Positions 1 through 7,766 of a stretch of 64,000 nucleotides of DNA are shown here, one piece after another. Numbering within the stretch: position 1 is the first letter of the stretch; every line of letters starts with the position of its first letter. The stretch is from positions 2,615 through 66,614 of the forward strand of contig NZ_JANLJJ010000015.1 of NCBI RefSeq assembly GCF_029255545.1. The letters are read 5' to 3'. Made by a program: the position numbers and the translations under genes. The notes under the pieces were generated by a model. It ran no database searches. It saw only the letters and a program-made list of their open reading frames with translations, and was not told the origin of the DNA. This DNA is from Ferrovibrio sp. GTDB taxonomy: Bacteria > Pseudomonadota > Alphaproteobacteria > Ferrovibrionales > Ferrovibrionaceae.

Positions 1-536
1 TTCAGCGCCGGTTCGCTGATCCGCCACAGCGCGTCCCGATCCAGCTTCGGCTTCGCCCCATCCGCTGGGGCTGCGGCAATCTGGCTGGCCGCAGCCGGCT
101 GGGTGACAGATTGGCTGGCCGGCGCCACCGATGCCACGGCGACGGGGGCATCGGTGCCTGACTTGGCCACCAGGGTCACGGACGTCACCGGGTTATATTT
201 GATGCTGGCGCCCGATGCGGCATCGACGATCAGGCCAATCCCGCCGCCGATCAGCACGTTGCCGATTGTCGAGACGGCCATGTCATACGGAATCTGGGCA
301 ACGGCATCCTCGTAACCCGGCTTGCGGCAGGTCACCTCGATATCGGCCCGGGTTTTCTGCACCAGCACGGTGCCTGGCGTCGTGGCGCGGCCGATGATCA
401 TGCCGGCCCGCTTCAGCTCGCAGGCCGCGCCGGGCGGGTCGCTCTCGAAAGTCAGGGTCTGCGATGTGCCCTCGGTAAGCGATGAGCAGGCCCCCAGGCC
501 CAGAAGCAGGCTGGCCCCAATCAAAAGCTGGCGCAT
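1..536 (-). CDS. Lipoprotein with PEGA-like region, C-terminus cut by window edge
   Basis: Reading from the ATG at 536 gives an open frame to the window edge, about 178 codons without a stop. The N-terminus is a lipoprotein signal (hydrophobic run, then LGAC with the Cys at residue 17), so the product is probably anchored in the envelope. The next 100 residues resemble PEGA-like lipoproteins: a QTLTFESDPPGAAC stretch, GY-containing strands and a glycine-rich hydrophobic hairpin (NVLIGGGIGLIVD). After that comes a Pro/Ala-rich tail. It runs leftward, divergent from the HugZ-like gene. The role is unknown; such proteins are often misnamed as translation factors. Confidence 0.8.
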   Translation of the reverse strand, partial: MRQLLIGASLLLGLGACSSLTEGTSQTLTFESDPPGAACELKRAGMIIGRATTPGTVLVQKTRADIEVTCRKPGYEDAVAQIPYDMAVSTIGNVLIGGGIGLIVDAASGASIKYNPVTSVTLVAKSGTDAPVAVASVAPASQSVTQPAAASQIAAAPADGAKPKLDRDALWRISEPAL

Positions 537-699
537 GATTTTCTGTTCCCCCCGGAACGGTAACCGACCCCGCGCGACCACCCCTGGCAGGTCGCGTTTT
601 GTCATTCCGCCGCAGCCTGCGCGGGAAGTCAATATCGATAAATAAGCCTGCGCGAGGTATTTTCCGAAAAATTGCAGCTTTAACATATCCTGCCGGCCA

Positions 700-729
700 T
701 TCGCCCGGGCGGCATGCATCCCCTATAAT
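700..729 (+). promoter_or_regulatory. Candidate promoter of the HugZ-like gene
   Basis: A perfect TATAAT lies at 724-729, about 34 bases before the ATG at 763. The only -35-like sequence at the right distance is a poor TTCGCC at 700-705 (18-bp spacer), so only the -10 element is convincing. Confidence 0.35.
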
Positions 730-762
730 TTCCGCAGCACATCTTCCGATCGGACCAAGCCG

Positions 763-1503
763 ATGACTGACATTCCCCCTACCCCGGCTGCACGGGCTGT
801 CGCGCGCGCCTGCCGCACCGCGACGCTGGCCACCACGATGGCGGAGGCCGGCAAATCGGGCCAGGGTGGCCAACCCTATGCCTCGCTGGTGCTGCTGGCC
901 TGCGATCTCGACGCCGCGCCCCTGCTGCTGGTCTCCACCCTGGCCGAGCACACAAAAAACATCCTGGCCGACAATCGCGTATCGCTGCTCTGCGACGGCA
1001 CAACAGGCTTCACCGAACCGCTGACCGGCCCACGCGTAACCCTGCTGGGCTTTGCCGAGAAAACCGAGCTGCCGCGCCACCAGACCCGTTTCCTCGCCCG
1101 GCATCCCTCGGCCGAAGGTTACGCCGGCTTCCGGGATTTCGCCTTCTACCGCGTGAGCGTGACGCGCGCGCATATCGTGGCCGGCTTCGGCAAGATCCAC
1201 TGGCTCGACGATTACACATACAGCGGCGACTGGCAGGCCCTGGCCGAGGCCGAGGCCGGCATCATCGCGCATATGAATACCGACCATGCCGAGGCCGTGC
1301 AGCTTTATGCCACCAAGCTGCTGGGCCGCACGGAGGGCACCTGGCGCATGTGCGGCGTGGACCCGGAAGGCGCCGACCTGATCCGCACGGATGAAAGCCA
1401 TGAGGGCGAGCTGCTCCGCCTGCCCTTCGCCAAACCGGTGAGCGATGCCGAAGGCGCGCGGGTGGAACTGGTGCGCCTGGTGAAGCAGGCGCGGGCGGCA
1501 TAA
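763..1503 (+). CDS. HugZ-family haem utilisation / FMN-binding split-barrel protein
   Basis: The 246-residue protein has an FMN-binding split barrel of the pyridoxamine-phosphate-oxidase type (about 10-150) followed by a DUF2470 domain (about 165-240, with IIAHMNTDH at 167-175). This order is typical of HugZ/HutZ-like proteins that bind and help degrade haem; many relatives are only known as pyridoxamine oxidase family proteins. It is cytosolic, with no signal peptide. It stands alone and ends at a terminator shared with the convergent metQ. Haem oxygenase activity is inferred from family only. Confidence 0.8.
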   Translation: MTDIPPTPAARAVARACRTATLATTMAEAGKSGQGGQPYASLVLLACDLDAAPLLLVSTLAEHTKNILADNRVSLLCDGTTGFTEPLTGPRVTLLGFAEKTELPRHQTRFLARHPSAEGYAGFRDFAFYRVSVTRAHIVAGFGKIHWLDDYTYSGDWQALAEAEAGIIAHMNTDHAEAVQLYATKLLGRTEGTWRMCGVDPEGADLIRTDESHEGELLRLPFAKPVSDAEGARVELVRLVKQARAA

Positions 1504-1505
1504 AA

Positions 1506-1537
1506 AAAGCCCGCCAGCCTTTCGGCTGACGGGCTTT
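1506..1537. terminator. Bidirectional rho-independent terminator
   Basis: AAAGCCCG (1506-1513) pairs with CGGGCTTT (1530-1537), with an inner CAGCC/GGCTG stem and a four-base loop; one C-A mismatch interrupts it. A-runs on the left and T-rich sequence on the right let it serve both the + strand HugZ-like gene and the - strand metQ. Confidence 0.8.
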
Positions 1538-1573
1538 CGCGTCCGAGGTCCGGGGAGGACTGAGGCGGACGGT

Positions 1574-2362
1574 TTACCAGCTGGTGACGACGGCACCCTT
1601 GAACTTCTCTTCCACGAAGGCTTTCACCTCGGGCGAACGATAGGCCTGCACCAGTTTGGCGTATTCGGGCTTGTCCTTGTCCTGGCTGCGCACGGCGATG
1701 ATGTTCACGTAGGGCGATTTCGGCGTCTCGATGGCGATGGAATCGCGCTTGGGGTTCAGGCCGGCGGGGATCGCGTAATTGGTGTTGATCACGGCAGCAT
1801 CGAGTTCGTCCAGCGCACGCGGCAGCTGGGCGGCGTCGAGCTCCACGATCTTCAGCTTCTTCGGGTTCTCGGCGATGTCCAGCGGCGTCGCCTTCAGGCC
1901 GGCATCGGGCCGCAGCTTGATCAGCCCCGCCGATTCCAGCACCAGCAGGGCGCGGCCGCCATTGGTGGGATCGTTGGGGATGCCGATGCGCGCGCCGCTG
2001 CCCAGCTCGCCGATGGCCTTCACCTTCTTGGAATAGGCGCCCATCGGGAAATTCACCGTGTAGCCGATATTGCTGAGCTTGTAGCCGCGATCCTTGATCT
2101 GCGCCTCGAGATACGGCAGGTGCTGGTAGGAATTCACATCCAGGTCGCCGGCATTCAGCGCGGCATTGGGCTGCACGTAATCGCTGAATTCCACGATCTG
2201 GATTTTCAGGCCGTCCTTCTCGGCCACCTTCTTCACGACTTCAAAGATTTCCGCATGCGGGCCGGCGGTGACACCGACCTTGATCGGCTTGTCCTGGGCG
2301 ACAGCAGGGAGCGAGACGAGAGCCGCGACGGCGAGAACGGCGAAACTGCGACGGTTCAACAT
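1574..2362 (-). CDS. metQ: Methionine ABC transporter substrate-binding protein MetQ
   Basis: The 262-residue protein belongs to the NlpA/MetQ family: after the signal peptide come the PIKVGVTAGPHAEI strand and the DVNSYQHLPYLE and AVINTNYAIPAGL segments typical of methionine binding proteins. It captures methionine in the periplasm for MetNI. The signal peptide (about 1-22) ends in AVAQ and lacks a lipobox cysteine, so it is probably a soluble periplasmic protein rather than the lipoprotein found in E. coli. It is the last gene of an operon read from about 4593 and controlled by the upstream SAM-II riboswitch. A terminator follows the stop. Confidence 0.92.
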   Translation of the reverse strand: MLNRRSFAVLAVAALVSLPAVAQDKPIKVGVTAGPHAEIFEVVKKVAEKDGLKIQIVEFSDYVQPNAALNAGDLDVNSYQHLPYLEAQIKDRGYKLSNIGYTVNFPMGAYSKKVKAIGELGSGARIGIPNDPTNGGRALLVLESAGLIKLRPDAGLKATPLDIAENPKKLKIVELDAAQLPRALDELDAAVINTNYAIPAGLNPKRDSIAIETPKSPYVNIIAVRSQDKDKPEYAKLVQAYRSPEVKAFVEEKFKGAVVTSW

Positions 2363-2401
2363 GGTATTTTTCCTTTTCTGTGTAGGGAGGTTTAACGAAA
2401 C

Positions 2402-3055
2402 TCAACGATGGCTGAGGCGGCGCACCAGGCGGTCGCCCAATGACTGCACGCCCTGCACGAAGACGATCAGGACAGCGACGACGGCCAGCATCACCTCGGG
2501 CAGGAAACGCTGGTAGCCGTAGCGGATGCCGATATCGCCCAGGCCGCCGCCGCCCACCGCGCCCGCCATGGCGGAATAACCGATCAGGCTGACCAGCGTG
2601 ATGGTGAGGCCGGCGATGATCCCGGGCAGGGCCTCGGGCAGCAGCACCTTGGTGACGATCTGCAACGGCGTCGCACCCATGGCCTCGGCCGCCTCGATCA
2701 GGCCGGCCGGCACCTCGCGCAGGGCGGTTTCCACCAGGCGGGCAATGAAGGGGATGGCGGCGATGGTGAGCGGCACGACGGCGGCCAGCGTGCCGATCGA
2801 GGTGCCCACCACCAGCCGCGTGAAGGGGATCACCGCCACCATCAGGATGATGAAGGGCGTGGAGCGCGCCGCATTCACGATCAGCCCGAGCGCGCGGTTG
2901 AGCGGCACGTTCTGCAGGATGCCGCCACGGTCGGTGAGGATCAGCACCACGCCGAGCGGGATGCCGAAGGCAGCCCCGATGCCGCCCGAGACGCCGACCA
3001 TCACCAGCGTCTCGAGCAGGCCGTCAAACAGCAATTCGATCAGGGCGGACGACAT
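2402..3055 (-). CDS. metI: Methionine ABC transporter permease MetI
   Basis: This 217-residue inner-membrane permease has about five membrane segments and the EAA-loop region (VETALREVPAGLIEAAEAMGA) that docks on the ATPase, as in MetI. Its ATG at 3055 lies inside the end of metN (32-nt overlap), which points to translational coupling. Length and order (metN-metI-metQ) match the standard methionine importer. Confidence 0.93.
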   Translation of the reverse strand: MSSALIELLFDGLLETLVMVGVSGGIGAAFGIPLGVVLILTDRGGILQNVPLNRALGLIVNAARSTPFIILMVAVIPFTRLVVGTSIGTLAAVVPLTIAAIPFIARLVETALREVPAGLIEAAEAMGATPLQIVTKVLLPEALPGIIAGLTITLVSLIGYSAMAGAVGGGGLGDIGIRYGYQRFLPEVMLAVVAVLIVFVQGVQSLGDRLVRRLSHR

Positions 3056-4079
3056 GATTCAGATCCTCGACATGAAGCTGGCGGGTCGCCAAGAACTGGC
3101 GGGCGGCGGTGAGCTGGGCTTCGCTGCCGCGGGCCTGCACGACCATGACGCCGAAGGGGCGGCCCTGGATCTCGTCAATCCGGCCATGCAGGATATTGAG
3201 GTCGATATTCAGGTTGCGGCTGAGCGCGGCGATCACCGGCTCGTCGGCATGCGGCCCGGTGAAGAGAATCCGCCACAGGCCGGCATGAACATGATCCGGA
3301 TCGGCGGCGATGCGTTTCTCCAGCGCCGGCGGCAGGGCGAAGCCGATCTGGTCGGCCACGAAACTGCGCGTGGTGGCATGCTGCGGCCGGGTGAAGACAT
3401 CGAAAGTCTTGCCCTGCTCGATTACGCGGCCCTGTTCCATCACGGCGACGCGGTCGGCGATTTCCTTCACCACCGCCATCTCGTGGGTGATCAGCACCAC
3501 GGTCAGCTTCAGCCGGTCGCGGATATCCTTGATCAGCGCCAGGATCTGCTCGGTGGTTTCGGGATCGAGCGCCGAGGTGGCCTCGTCGCAGAGCAGCACT
3601 TTCGGATCGGTGGCCAGCGCACGGGCAATACCGACGCGCTGTTTCTGCCCGCCGGAGAGCTGCGCCGGATAACGCCCGGCCTTGTCGGCCAGGCCGACCA
3701 GCTCCAGCAGCGGTTCGACCTTGGCCTTGATCGCAGCACGGCTTTCGCCACGCAGTTCCAGCGGCAGGGCCACGTTGTCGAACACATTGCGCGCCGACAG
3801 CAGGTTGAAATGCTGGAAGATCATGCCGATGTCGCGCCGGGCAGCGCGCAGCGCGGGCGCCTTGAGCAGGGTGAGGTCGCGGCCGGCGACGATCACGCTG
3901 CCTTCGGTGGGCCGTTCCAGCAGGTTGATGCAGCGGATCAGCGTGGACTTGCCGGCGCCGCTGCGGCCGATCACGCCGAAGATTTCCCCGGCGGCGATCT
4001 CCAGGCTGACATCGCGCAGGGCCTCGACGCTGCCCGATACGCCGGCAAAGCGCTTGGTGATGTGACGCAACTCGATCAT
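3024..4079 (-). CDS. metN: Methionine ABC transporter ATPase MetN
   Basis: The 351-residue ATPase energises methionine import. It shows a Walker A (GRSGAGKST, near residue 38), a Q-loop, the ABC signature (LSGGQKQR), Walker B (VLLCDEATSALD) and the switch His (LITHEMAVV). The last 80 or so residues match the NIL domain of MetN, which binds methionine and shuts the pump off when the cell is replete. It lies 13 bases after a small unknown gene in the riboswitch-led operon. Confidence 0.94.
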   Translation of the reverse strand: MIELRHITKRFAGVSGSVEALRDVSLEIAAGEIFGVIGRSGAGKSTLIRCINLLERPTEGSVIVAGRDLTLLKAPALRAARRDIGMIFQHFNLLSARNVFDNVALPLELRGESRAAIKAKVEPLLELVGLADKAGRYPAQLSGGQKQRVGIARALATDPKVLLCDEATSALDPETTEQILALIKDIRDRLKLTVVLITHEMAVVKEIADRVAVMEQGRVIEQGKTFDVFTRPQHATTRSFVADQIGFALPPALEKRIAADPDHVHAGLWRILFTGPHADEPVIAALSRNLNIDLNILHGRIDEIQGRPFGVMVVQARGSEAQLTAARQFLATRQLHVEDLNHVVRPDRIAV

Positions 4080-4092
4080 GGACAGTGATCCT

Positions 4093-4362
4093 TCAGCGGT
4101 CGAAGGGCAAAAAACTCAGCCCGATCAGGTCGCCGCCCTGGTTCCACTCACGCCCATGCCATTCCGGCGGCAGGGCCAGCGGATCGGTGAGCGATACGGA
4201 AGGGTTATCATTGGCGGCGGGCTGCAGCCGGTCGGGCGCGAGGAAGGCGCCGAAGGCGGCCTGCAGGCGATGGGCAAAGCCGGGCCGGCGCCGGCTGCGC
4301 TCATGCCGGGTGATGTGGGTGGGCACTTCGTTGGCCGGTGCCAGAAGCAGGAACTCGGTCAT
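4093..4362 (-). CDS. Small unknown protein in the methionine operon (89 aa)
   Basis: I do not recognise this 89-residue, Arg/Pro-rich soluble protein; it has no signal peptide or membrane segment. It starts 3 bases after the stop of the preceding small gene and ends 13 bases before metN, so it is very likely co-transcribed with metNIQ under the SAM-II riboswitch. It contains an ANDN motif (AANDNPSVS) that also occurs in its upstream neighbour (AANDNAARR), which hints that the pair is related or works together. Coding status rests on spacing and frame integrity. Confidence 0.55.
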   Translation of the reverse strand: MTEFLLLAPANEVPTHITRHERSRRRPGFAHRLQAAFGAFLAPDRLQPAANDNPSVSLTDPLALPPEWHGREWNQGGDLIGLSFLPFDR

Positions 4363-4365
4363 GGC

Positions 4366-4593
4366 TTACCTCCAGGACTGAGACGGGTGGGAAAAACCGC
4401 GGCGGCGCGCCGCGTTGTCGTTGGCGGCCAGCAGGGCACGGGCGGCGCGTTCGGCATCGGTGCTGCGGCGGAACAGTTGCTGCTCCAGCGCGGCGAATTG
4501 CGGCGCGGATGCGAAGAAGCGGAAACCGCCACGTTCGCGGATCACCACACCGGCGGCCTCGCCGGCCGCCTCGATCAGATAGGCTTCACTCAT
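4366..4593 (-). CDS. Small unknown protein, first full gene of the methionine operon (75 aa)
   Basis: This 75-residue soluble protein is not one I recognise. Its first half (IEAAGEAAGVVIRERGGFRFFAS) looks like a small beta structure and its end is basic, with an ANDN motif shared with the next gene. The ATG at 4593 has a good ribosome site (GGAGAT, six bases upstream). It is the first longer frame after the SAM-II riboswitch and Cys-rich leader ORF, so it should respond to sulfur-amino-acid status. Function unknown. Confidence 0.6.
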   Translation of the reverse strand: MSEAYLIEAAGEAAGVVIRERGGFRFFASAPQFAALEQQLFRRSTDAERAARALLAANDNAARRRGFSHPSQSWR

Positions 4594-4675
4594 GGGAATA
4601 TCTCCGTTGGCCGGCCCGGTTCAGGGCGCGGCTTTCAATCGCTGGACTGGAAAACGCGGTTGGATCGGCGCGTGG

Positions 4676-4723
4676 TCAGCGACAACAACAGAGACGGGTT
4701 TTGCGGATGCAGGTACGGATCAT
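4676..4723 (-). CDS. Short leader ORF with three Cys codons (15 aa)
   Basis: An ATG at 4723, with GGAG six bases before it, opens a 15-codon frame MIRTCIRKTRLCCCR ending in TGA. Three consecutive TGT codons lie just before the stop. It sits between the SAM-II aptamer and the first gene of the met operon, leaving 82 bases to the next ATG. Leader peptides with Cys runs are known to mediate cysteine-responsive attenuation in other bacteria; here that role is inferred from position, ribosome site and codon content. Confidence 0.5.
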   Translation of the reverse strand: MIRTCIRKTRLCCCR

Positions 4724-4765
4724 GGGTCACTCCGGACTTTTCATTCGGGCCCACGACTTCCGCCG

Positions 4766-4818
4766 TGGCGCTTTAGCATTGGTGTCGCGGTGCAAGCTGC
4801 CCCTCAAATCCCGCGGTC
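4766..4818 (-). ncRNA. SAM-II riboswitch
   Basis: On the minus strand the motif reads CGCGG-GATTTGA-GGGGCA-GCTTGCA-CCGCG, then after eight bases GCTAAA. The CGCGG/CCGCG stem, GATTTGA, GCTTGCA and downstream GCTAAA are the hallmarks of the SAM-II (metA) pseudoknot found mainly in Alphaproteobacteria. It leads the operon holding metN, metI and metQ, so SAM binding should lower expression of methionine import. In this class the 3' pseudoknot strand usually lies close to the controlled ribosome site; here the first start after it is the short leader ORF at 4723. Confidence 0.85.
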
Positions 4819-4836
4819 CGGCCGAAGCCGACGACC

Positions 4837-4867
4837 CCTATATTTCACACCAGGAAACACAGGTCAA
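4837..4867 (-). promoter_or_regulatory. Candidate promoter of the methionine operon
   Basis: Minus-strand TTGACC (4867-4862) is followed by TATAGG (4842-4837) with a 19-bp spacer, or AATATA with 17 bp. Transcription would begin just upstream of the SAM-II aptamer, which is the expected layout. Confidence 0.45.
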
Positions 4868-4939
4868 CATAAATTCACAAACAGTTACGCAAATAAAACA
4901 TGCCTCAGGCGCAAAAAATTCATAGCTCCGGCTGAAGCT

Positions 4940-5044
4940 ATTGATAATCATCAATTTTCAGGAGATTTCGGTCGGGGTCGGCCCGGCAATGCCCCATTGT
5001 ACCGGACCGACCACAAATCCCGACACGACCAGCAGAGTGTCGGG
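4940..5044. promoter_or_regulatory. Inverted repeats in the gap between met operon and PAS_5 gene
   Basis: This stretch of 4868-5193 carries no gene. It holds an ATTGAT-AATC-ATCAAT palindrome (4940-4955) that resembles a Fur/Irr-like operator, and a perfect 8-bp hairpin CCCGACAC/GTGTCGGG (5019-5026 and 5037-5044) with a ten-base loop. Which flanking promoter they serve is unclear. Confidence 0.35.
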
Positions 5045-5193
5045 ACCGACCTAAGAAACCGCCCCGGCTGCAGGGAAGCAGTGGCGCGATGGGCCTGAGT
5101 ATATGCGAATGATTTTCAGTTACAAGATCAATCTGCAACCCGACGAAAGTTTTTTGCCCCGGCCTTTTGCCATGGCGCCTGCCCACGGTCGCC

Positions 5194-5703
5194 ATGGCAT
5201 ACTGCCGACAAGGCCATAGCGGGCATGACGTGACGAACCAGCTTCCGGCAACACTGGACACCGTATCGCAACCCCGCTTGCGGCGGATGCTGGGCTACTG
5301 GGAAGGCCTGCGCCGCGACGGCGCCCTGCCCGCCCGCGCCGATATCGATCCGCTGGATTTTCCCTGGATGCTCGGCAGCGTCTCGCTGGTCGAGGTGCAT
5401 GACAGCGGAAACGGCACGCGCCGCTATCGCGTCCGCCTCGTGGGCACCAACACCACCGAACGCTTCGGCTATGAAACCGGCGGCCGCTGGCTGGATGAGC
5501 TGCCCGAGCCCGATTATGTCGAACACATCACCACGATGTTCGACGAGGTGGTGCGCCTGGCCTGCCCGATGGTGGAACGGCCGGATATGATGATCGACGG
5601 GCGGATTTACAATTATGAGGTGCTGCGCCTGCCGCTGGGGAACGATGGCGCCCATCCCGACATGCTGCTGCTGGCCGCCGACTTCTTCGACTCCAGCGTT
5701 TGA
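5194..5703 (+). CDS. PAS_5-type sensory protein
   Basis: A single-domain protein of about 169 residues matching the PAS_5 family common in Rhodospirillales: PRLRRMLGYWEGLR, then the DIDPLDFPWMLGSVSLVEV segment, the RYRVRLVGT strand and a closing LPLGNDG strand. PAS domains bind small ligands or partners, but the ligand and output are unknown; no kinase or DNA-binding domain is attached. The start is uncertain: ATG 5194 was chosen, but GTG 5230 (product beginning VTNQLPATL) fits the family equally well. Confidence 0.75.
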   Translation: MAYCRQGHSGHDVTNQLPATLDTVSQPRLRRMLGYWEGLRRDGALPARADIDPLDFPWMLGSVSLVEVHDSGNGTRRYRVRLVGTNTTERFGYETGGRWLDELPEPDYVEHITTMFDEVVRLACPMVERPDMMIDGRIYNYEVLRLPLGNDGAHPDMLLLAADFFDSSV

Positions 5704-5716
5704 TCGGTGATTGACG

Positions 5717-6142
5717 TCAAGGATGCAGCTTCAGGCCCTTCACGGCCTTGTCCACCGCCCTGCGGTCGCCGTGCAGCCCGAGCCCCACCCAATCCTGCGC
5801 GGTCGCGTCGCCCGCGGCGAAGACGGCGCGGTTGGCCGCGTCGTGACCGGTGGCAAACATCGCCGCCACATAGGGTGCGATGGTCAGGCCCTGGGCCAGC
5901 GCGCGGTCATGCGCCCTGCGCAGGTCATCCAGCCCGGCAGCAAAGACCAGGATCGGCTGGCCACACAAGGCGGCATAGCGGCGGCCGGCGGCATCCACGT
6001 AAGCTTGGCCGATACAGCCGGGAATGGCGGCGGCGAGCCCGCTGGCCAGGAAGGCCGTCACGTTCAATTTCTGCCACGCGGCCAGGTCCTCGCGCACCGC
6101 AATCGCGATCTTGGTCTCGAACGCCACCTTCGTCTCCGACAC
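5717..6142 (-). CDS. DUF2000 family protein
   Basis: The 141-residue protein matches DUF2000: KIAIAVREDLAAWQKLNVTAF near the start, GQPILVF in the middle and MFATGHDAANRA near the end are characteristic conserved stretches. It is soluble and of unknown biochemical function. It lies 35 bases downstream of an AraC-type regulator gene on the same strand, so the two are probably co-transcribed. Confidence 0.8.
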   Translation of the reverse strand: MSETKVAFETKIAIAVREDLAAWQKLNVTAFLASGLAAAIPGCIGQAYVDAAGRRYAALCGQPILVFAAGLDDLRRAHDRALAQGLTIAPYVAAMFATGHDAANRAVFAAGDATAQDWVGLGLHGDRRAVDKAVKGLKLHP

Positions 6143-6177
6143 GTCATCCTCCTGCCGTTGCAGGACCGAGGATGGCG

Positions 6178-7029
6178 TCAGGCCGGTAGGCTGTCTGGAA
6201 GGTTTGTGCAGGCGCGGCGATAGGCGGCCGGCGTCATGCCATAGGCGCGCCGGAACCAGCGGCCGAAATGGCTCTGGTCGGCAAAGCCGGTAGCGGCCGC
6301 GGCGGCCGCCGGCATTTCGCCGCGCACCAGCATCTGGCGGGCCCGGCTGAGCCGGCGCTGCACCAGATAGGCATGCGGCGCCAGGCCATAAGCCGCTTTG
6401 AAGGCGCGGGTCAGGCGGAAGCGGTCGGTATCGAGCTCAAGCGCCAGATCCTGCAGGCCAAGATCGGCGTCGAAACAATCATCGATGATCGCGCGCGCCT
6501 GCGCCGCCATGCGCGGAGCCCGGATTGCCGTGGCGCCGGCCGGATTGCGCCGGCGCCACAGCAACGCCGCCACGGCGTCCAGCGCCGCCTCGCGGGCCAT
6601 CCGGCTATCGGGCCTGGCGACCTGTCGCCACGCGGCCCCGATCGCCTGCGCCAGCCGCGGATCGTCGGCCAGGATGGCGGGAAACCCCAGCACGGCCCGG
6701 CCATCGCCACGACCGGCATAGAGCGCCACGGCATCCCGCAGCCAGGCCGGATCGAAATACAGCATCGCATACGTGAAGCCGGTGCTGGCGCCAGCCTCGC
6801 CGTCATGGGTCTCGCCCGGCTCCATCAGGATGACGCGGCCGGGCGTGCTGCGATGCAGCTGGCGGCGGCAGCGGAATTGCTGCAGTCCCTGCTCGGTCAC
6901 GCCGACCAGCACCTGATCATGGAAATGCGGATCATAGGCATGGTTGTGAAAGCAGGCGCGCACGGCTTCCGTGCCGCTTTGCGGGTCGCGGGCGAAACTG
7001 AGCCAGTCCTTCGGATGCACGCCGGTCAT
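6178..7029 (-). CDS. AraC-family transcriptional regulator with cupin sensor
   Basis: The 283-residue protein has an N-terminal cupin-like sensor (HNHAYDPHFHDQVLVGVTEQG, then a PGETHD motif) and a C-terminal pair of helix-turn-helix units (about 185-275, ending with FADQSHFGRWFRRAYGMTPAAYRR), the standard AraC arrangement. It likely controls its downstream partner, the DUF2000 gene 35 bases away, and itself. The effector is unknown. Confidence 0.88.
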   Translation of the reverse strand: MTGVHPKDWLSFARDPQSGTEAVRACFHNHAYDPHFHDQVLVGVTEQGLQQFRCRRQLHRSTPGRVILMEPGETHDGEAGASTGFTYAMLYFDPAWLRDAVALYAGRGDGRAVLGFPAILADDPRLAQAIGAAWRQVARPDSRMAREAALDAVAALLWRRRNPAGATAIRAPRMAAQARAIIDDCFDADLGLQDLALELDTDRFRLTRAFKAAYGLAPHAYLVQRRLSRARQMLVRGEMPAAAAAATGFADQSHFGRWFRRAYGMTPAAYRRACTNLPDSLPA

Positions 7030-7070
7030 ATGGTCGCAGTCTAGCAGAACCGCGATGCAGGCCCAATCGG

Positions 7071-7613
7071 CTACCGGACCACGCCACAGGCGATGCGGCC
7101 GCCACCGCCACCCAGCGGCGCCGGCTGGTCGCTGTAATTGTCGCCGCCGGCGTGGATCATCAGGGCATGGCCGGCAAGGTCGCTCACCTTCAGGCGCGGC
7201 GCGATCACCGGCAGCGTGGCGGTGCCGTCGCCGTTGACCACCAGCGGCGGCAGATCGCCCAGATGCCCGGCGCTGTCATGCGGGCCATGATGCCGGCCGG
7301 TCCGTCGTGGATCAAAATGCCCGCCGGCCGCCATGCCGGCCGCCATCTGCCCGTTGGGTCCCGGCCCCGGGCCGCAATCGGGCTTTTCATGCAGGTGGAA
7401 GCCATGCGGCCCCGGCGGCTGCAGGTTGGCCAGCGCCGGGCTGAGCATCAGGCCCTGGGGCGTGTCCCTGGCCGCGATGGTGCCGATCTTGGCGCCCATG
7501 CCACTGGCCGTGATGGCATGGATGTCGATGGTTTTCTCGGCGGCGAGCGCCGGGCCGGCCGCAAGGGCGATGGCCCCGGTGAGAGCTAGGGTCAGGATCA
7601 GAACACGCTGCAT
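7071..7613 (-). CDS. sodC: Cu/Zn superoxide dismutase SodC
   Basis: A secreted copper/zinc superoxide dismutase of 180 residues that removes periplasmic superoxide. A signal peptide (about 1-26, ending AALAAGPALA) is followed by the metal-binding segments GFHLHEKPDC and GGHFDP, then the HALMIHAGGDNYSDQP loop and the Arg-containing GGGGRIACG end. The ATG at 7613 was chosen because a strong GGAGG precedes it and the signal peptide begins there. It appears to be a single gene. Confidence 0.92.
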   Translation of the reverse strand: MQRVLILTLALTGAIALAAGPALAAEKTIDIHAITASGMGAKIGTIAARDTPQGLMLSPALANLQPPGPHGFHLHEKPDCGPGPGPNGQMAAGMAAGGHFDPRRTGRHHGPHDSAGHLGDLPPLVVNGDGTATLPVIAPRLKVSDLAGHALMIHAGGDNYSDQPAPLGGGGGRIACGVVR

Positions 7614-7709
7614 GTCGTTTCCTCCTCGGGCAGGCCTGCCCTGTCCAACAGATATGCGGCGGAAAAGGTCCGGCAAGCAGGCCGGAATGCAAAAATAGGC
7701 GGGACGCAC

Positions 7710-7742
7710 AAAAAAAGACGGGCGGGGTTGCCCCCGCCCGTC
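7710..7742 (-). terminator. Rho-independent terminator of rho
   Basis: An 11-bp perfect stem (7717-7727 with 7732-7742, GACGGGCGGGG and its complement), a four-base loop and, on the minus strand, a run of seven T after the stem. It lies 25 bases past the rho stop codon. Confidence 0.9.
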
Positions 7743-7766
7743 CGGTCGCCCAGCCGAGGCCGGCGA

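Noticed and set aside
283..1596. 437-codon minus-strand frame across the HugZ-like gene
   Set aside because: It overlaps the real lipoprotein and HugZ-like genes and a terminator; no recognisable protein.
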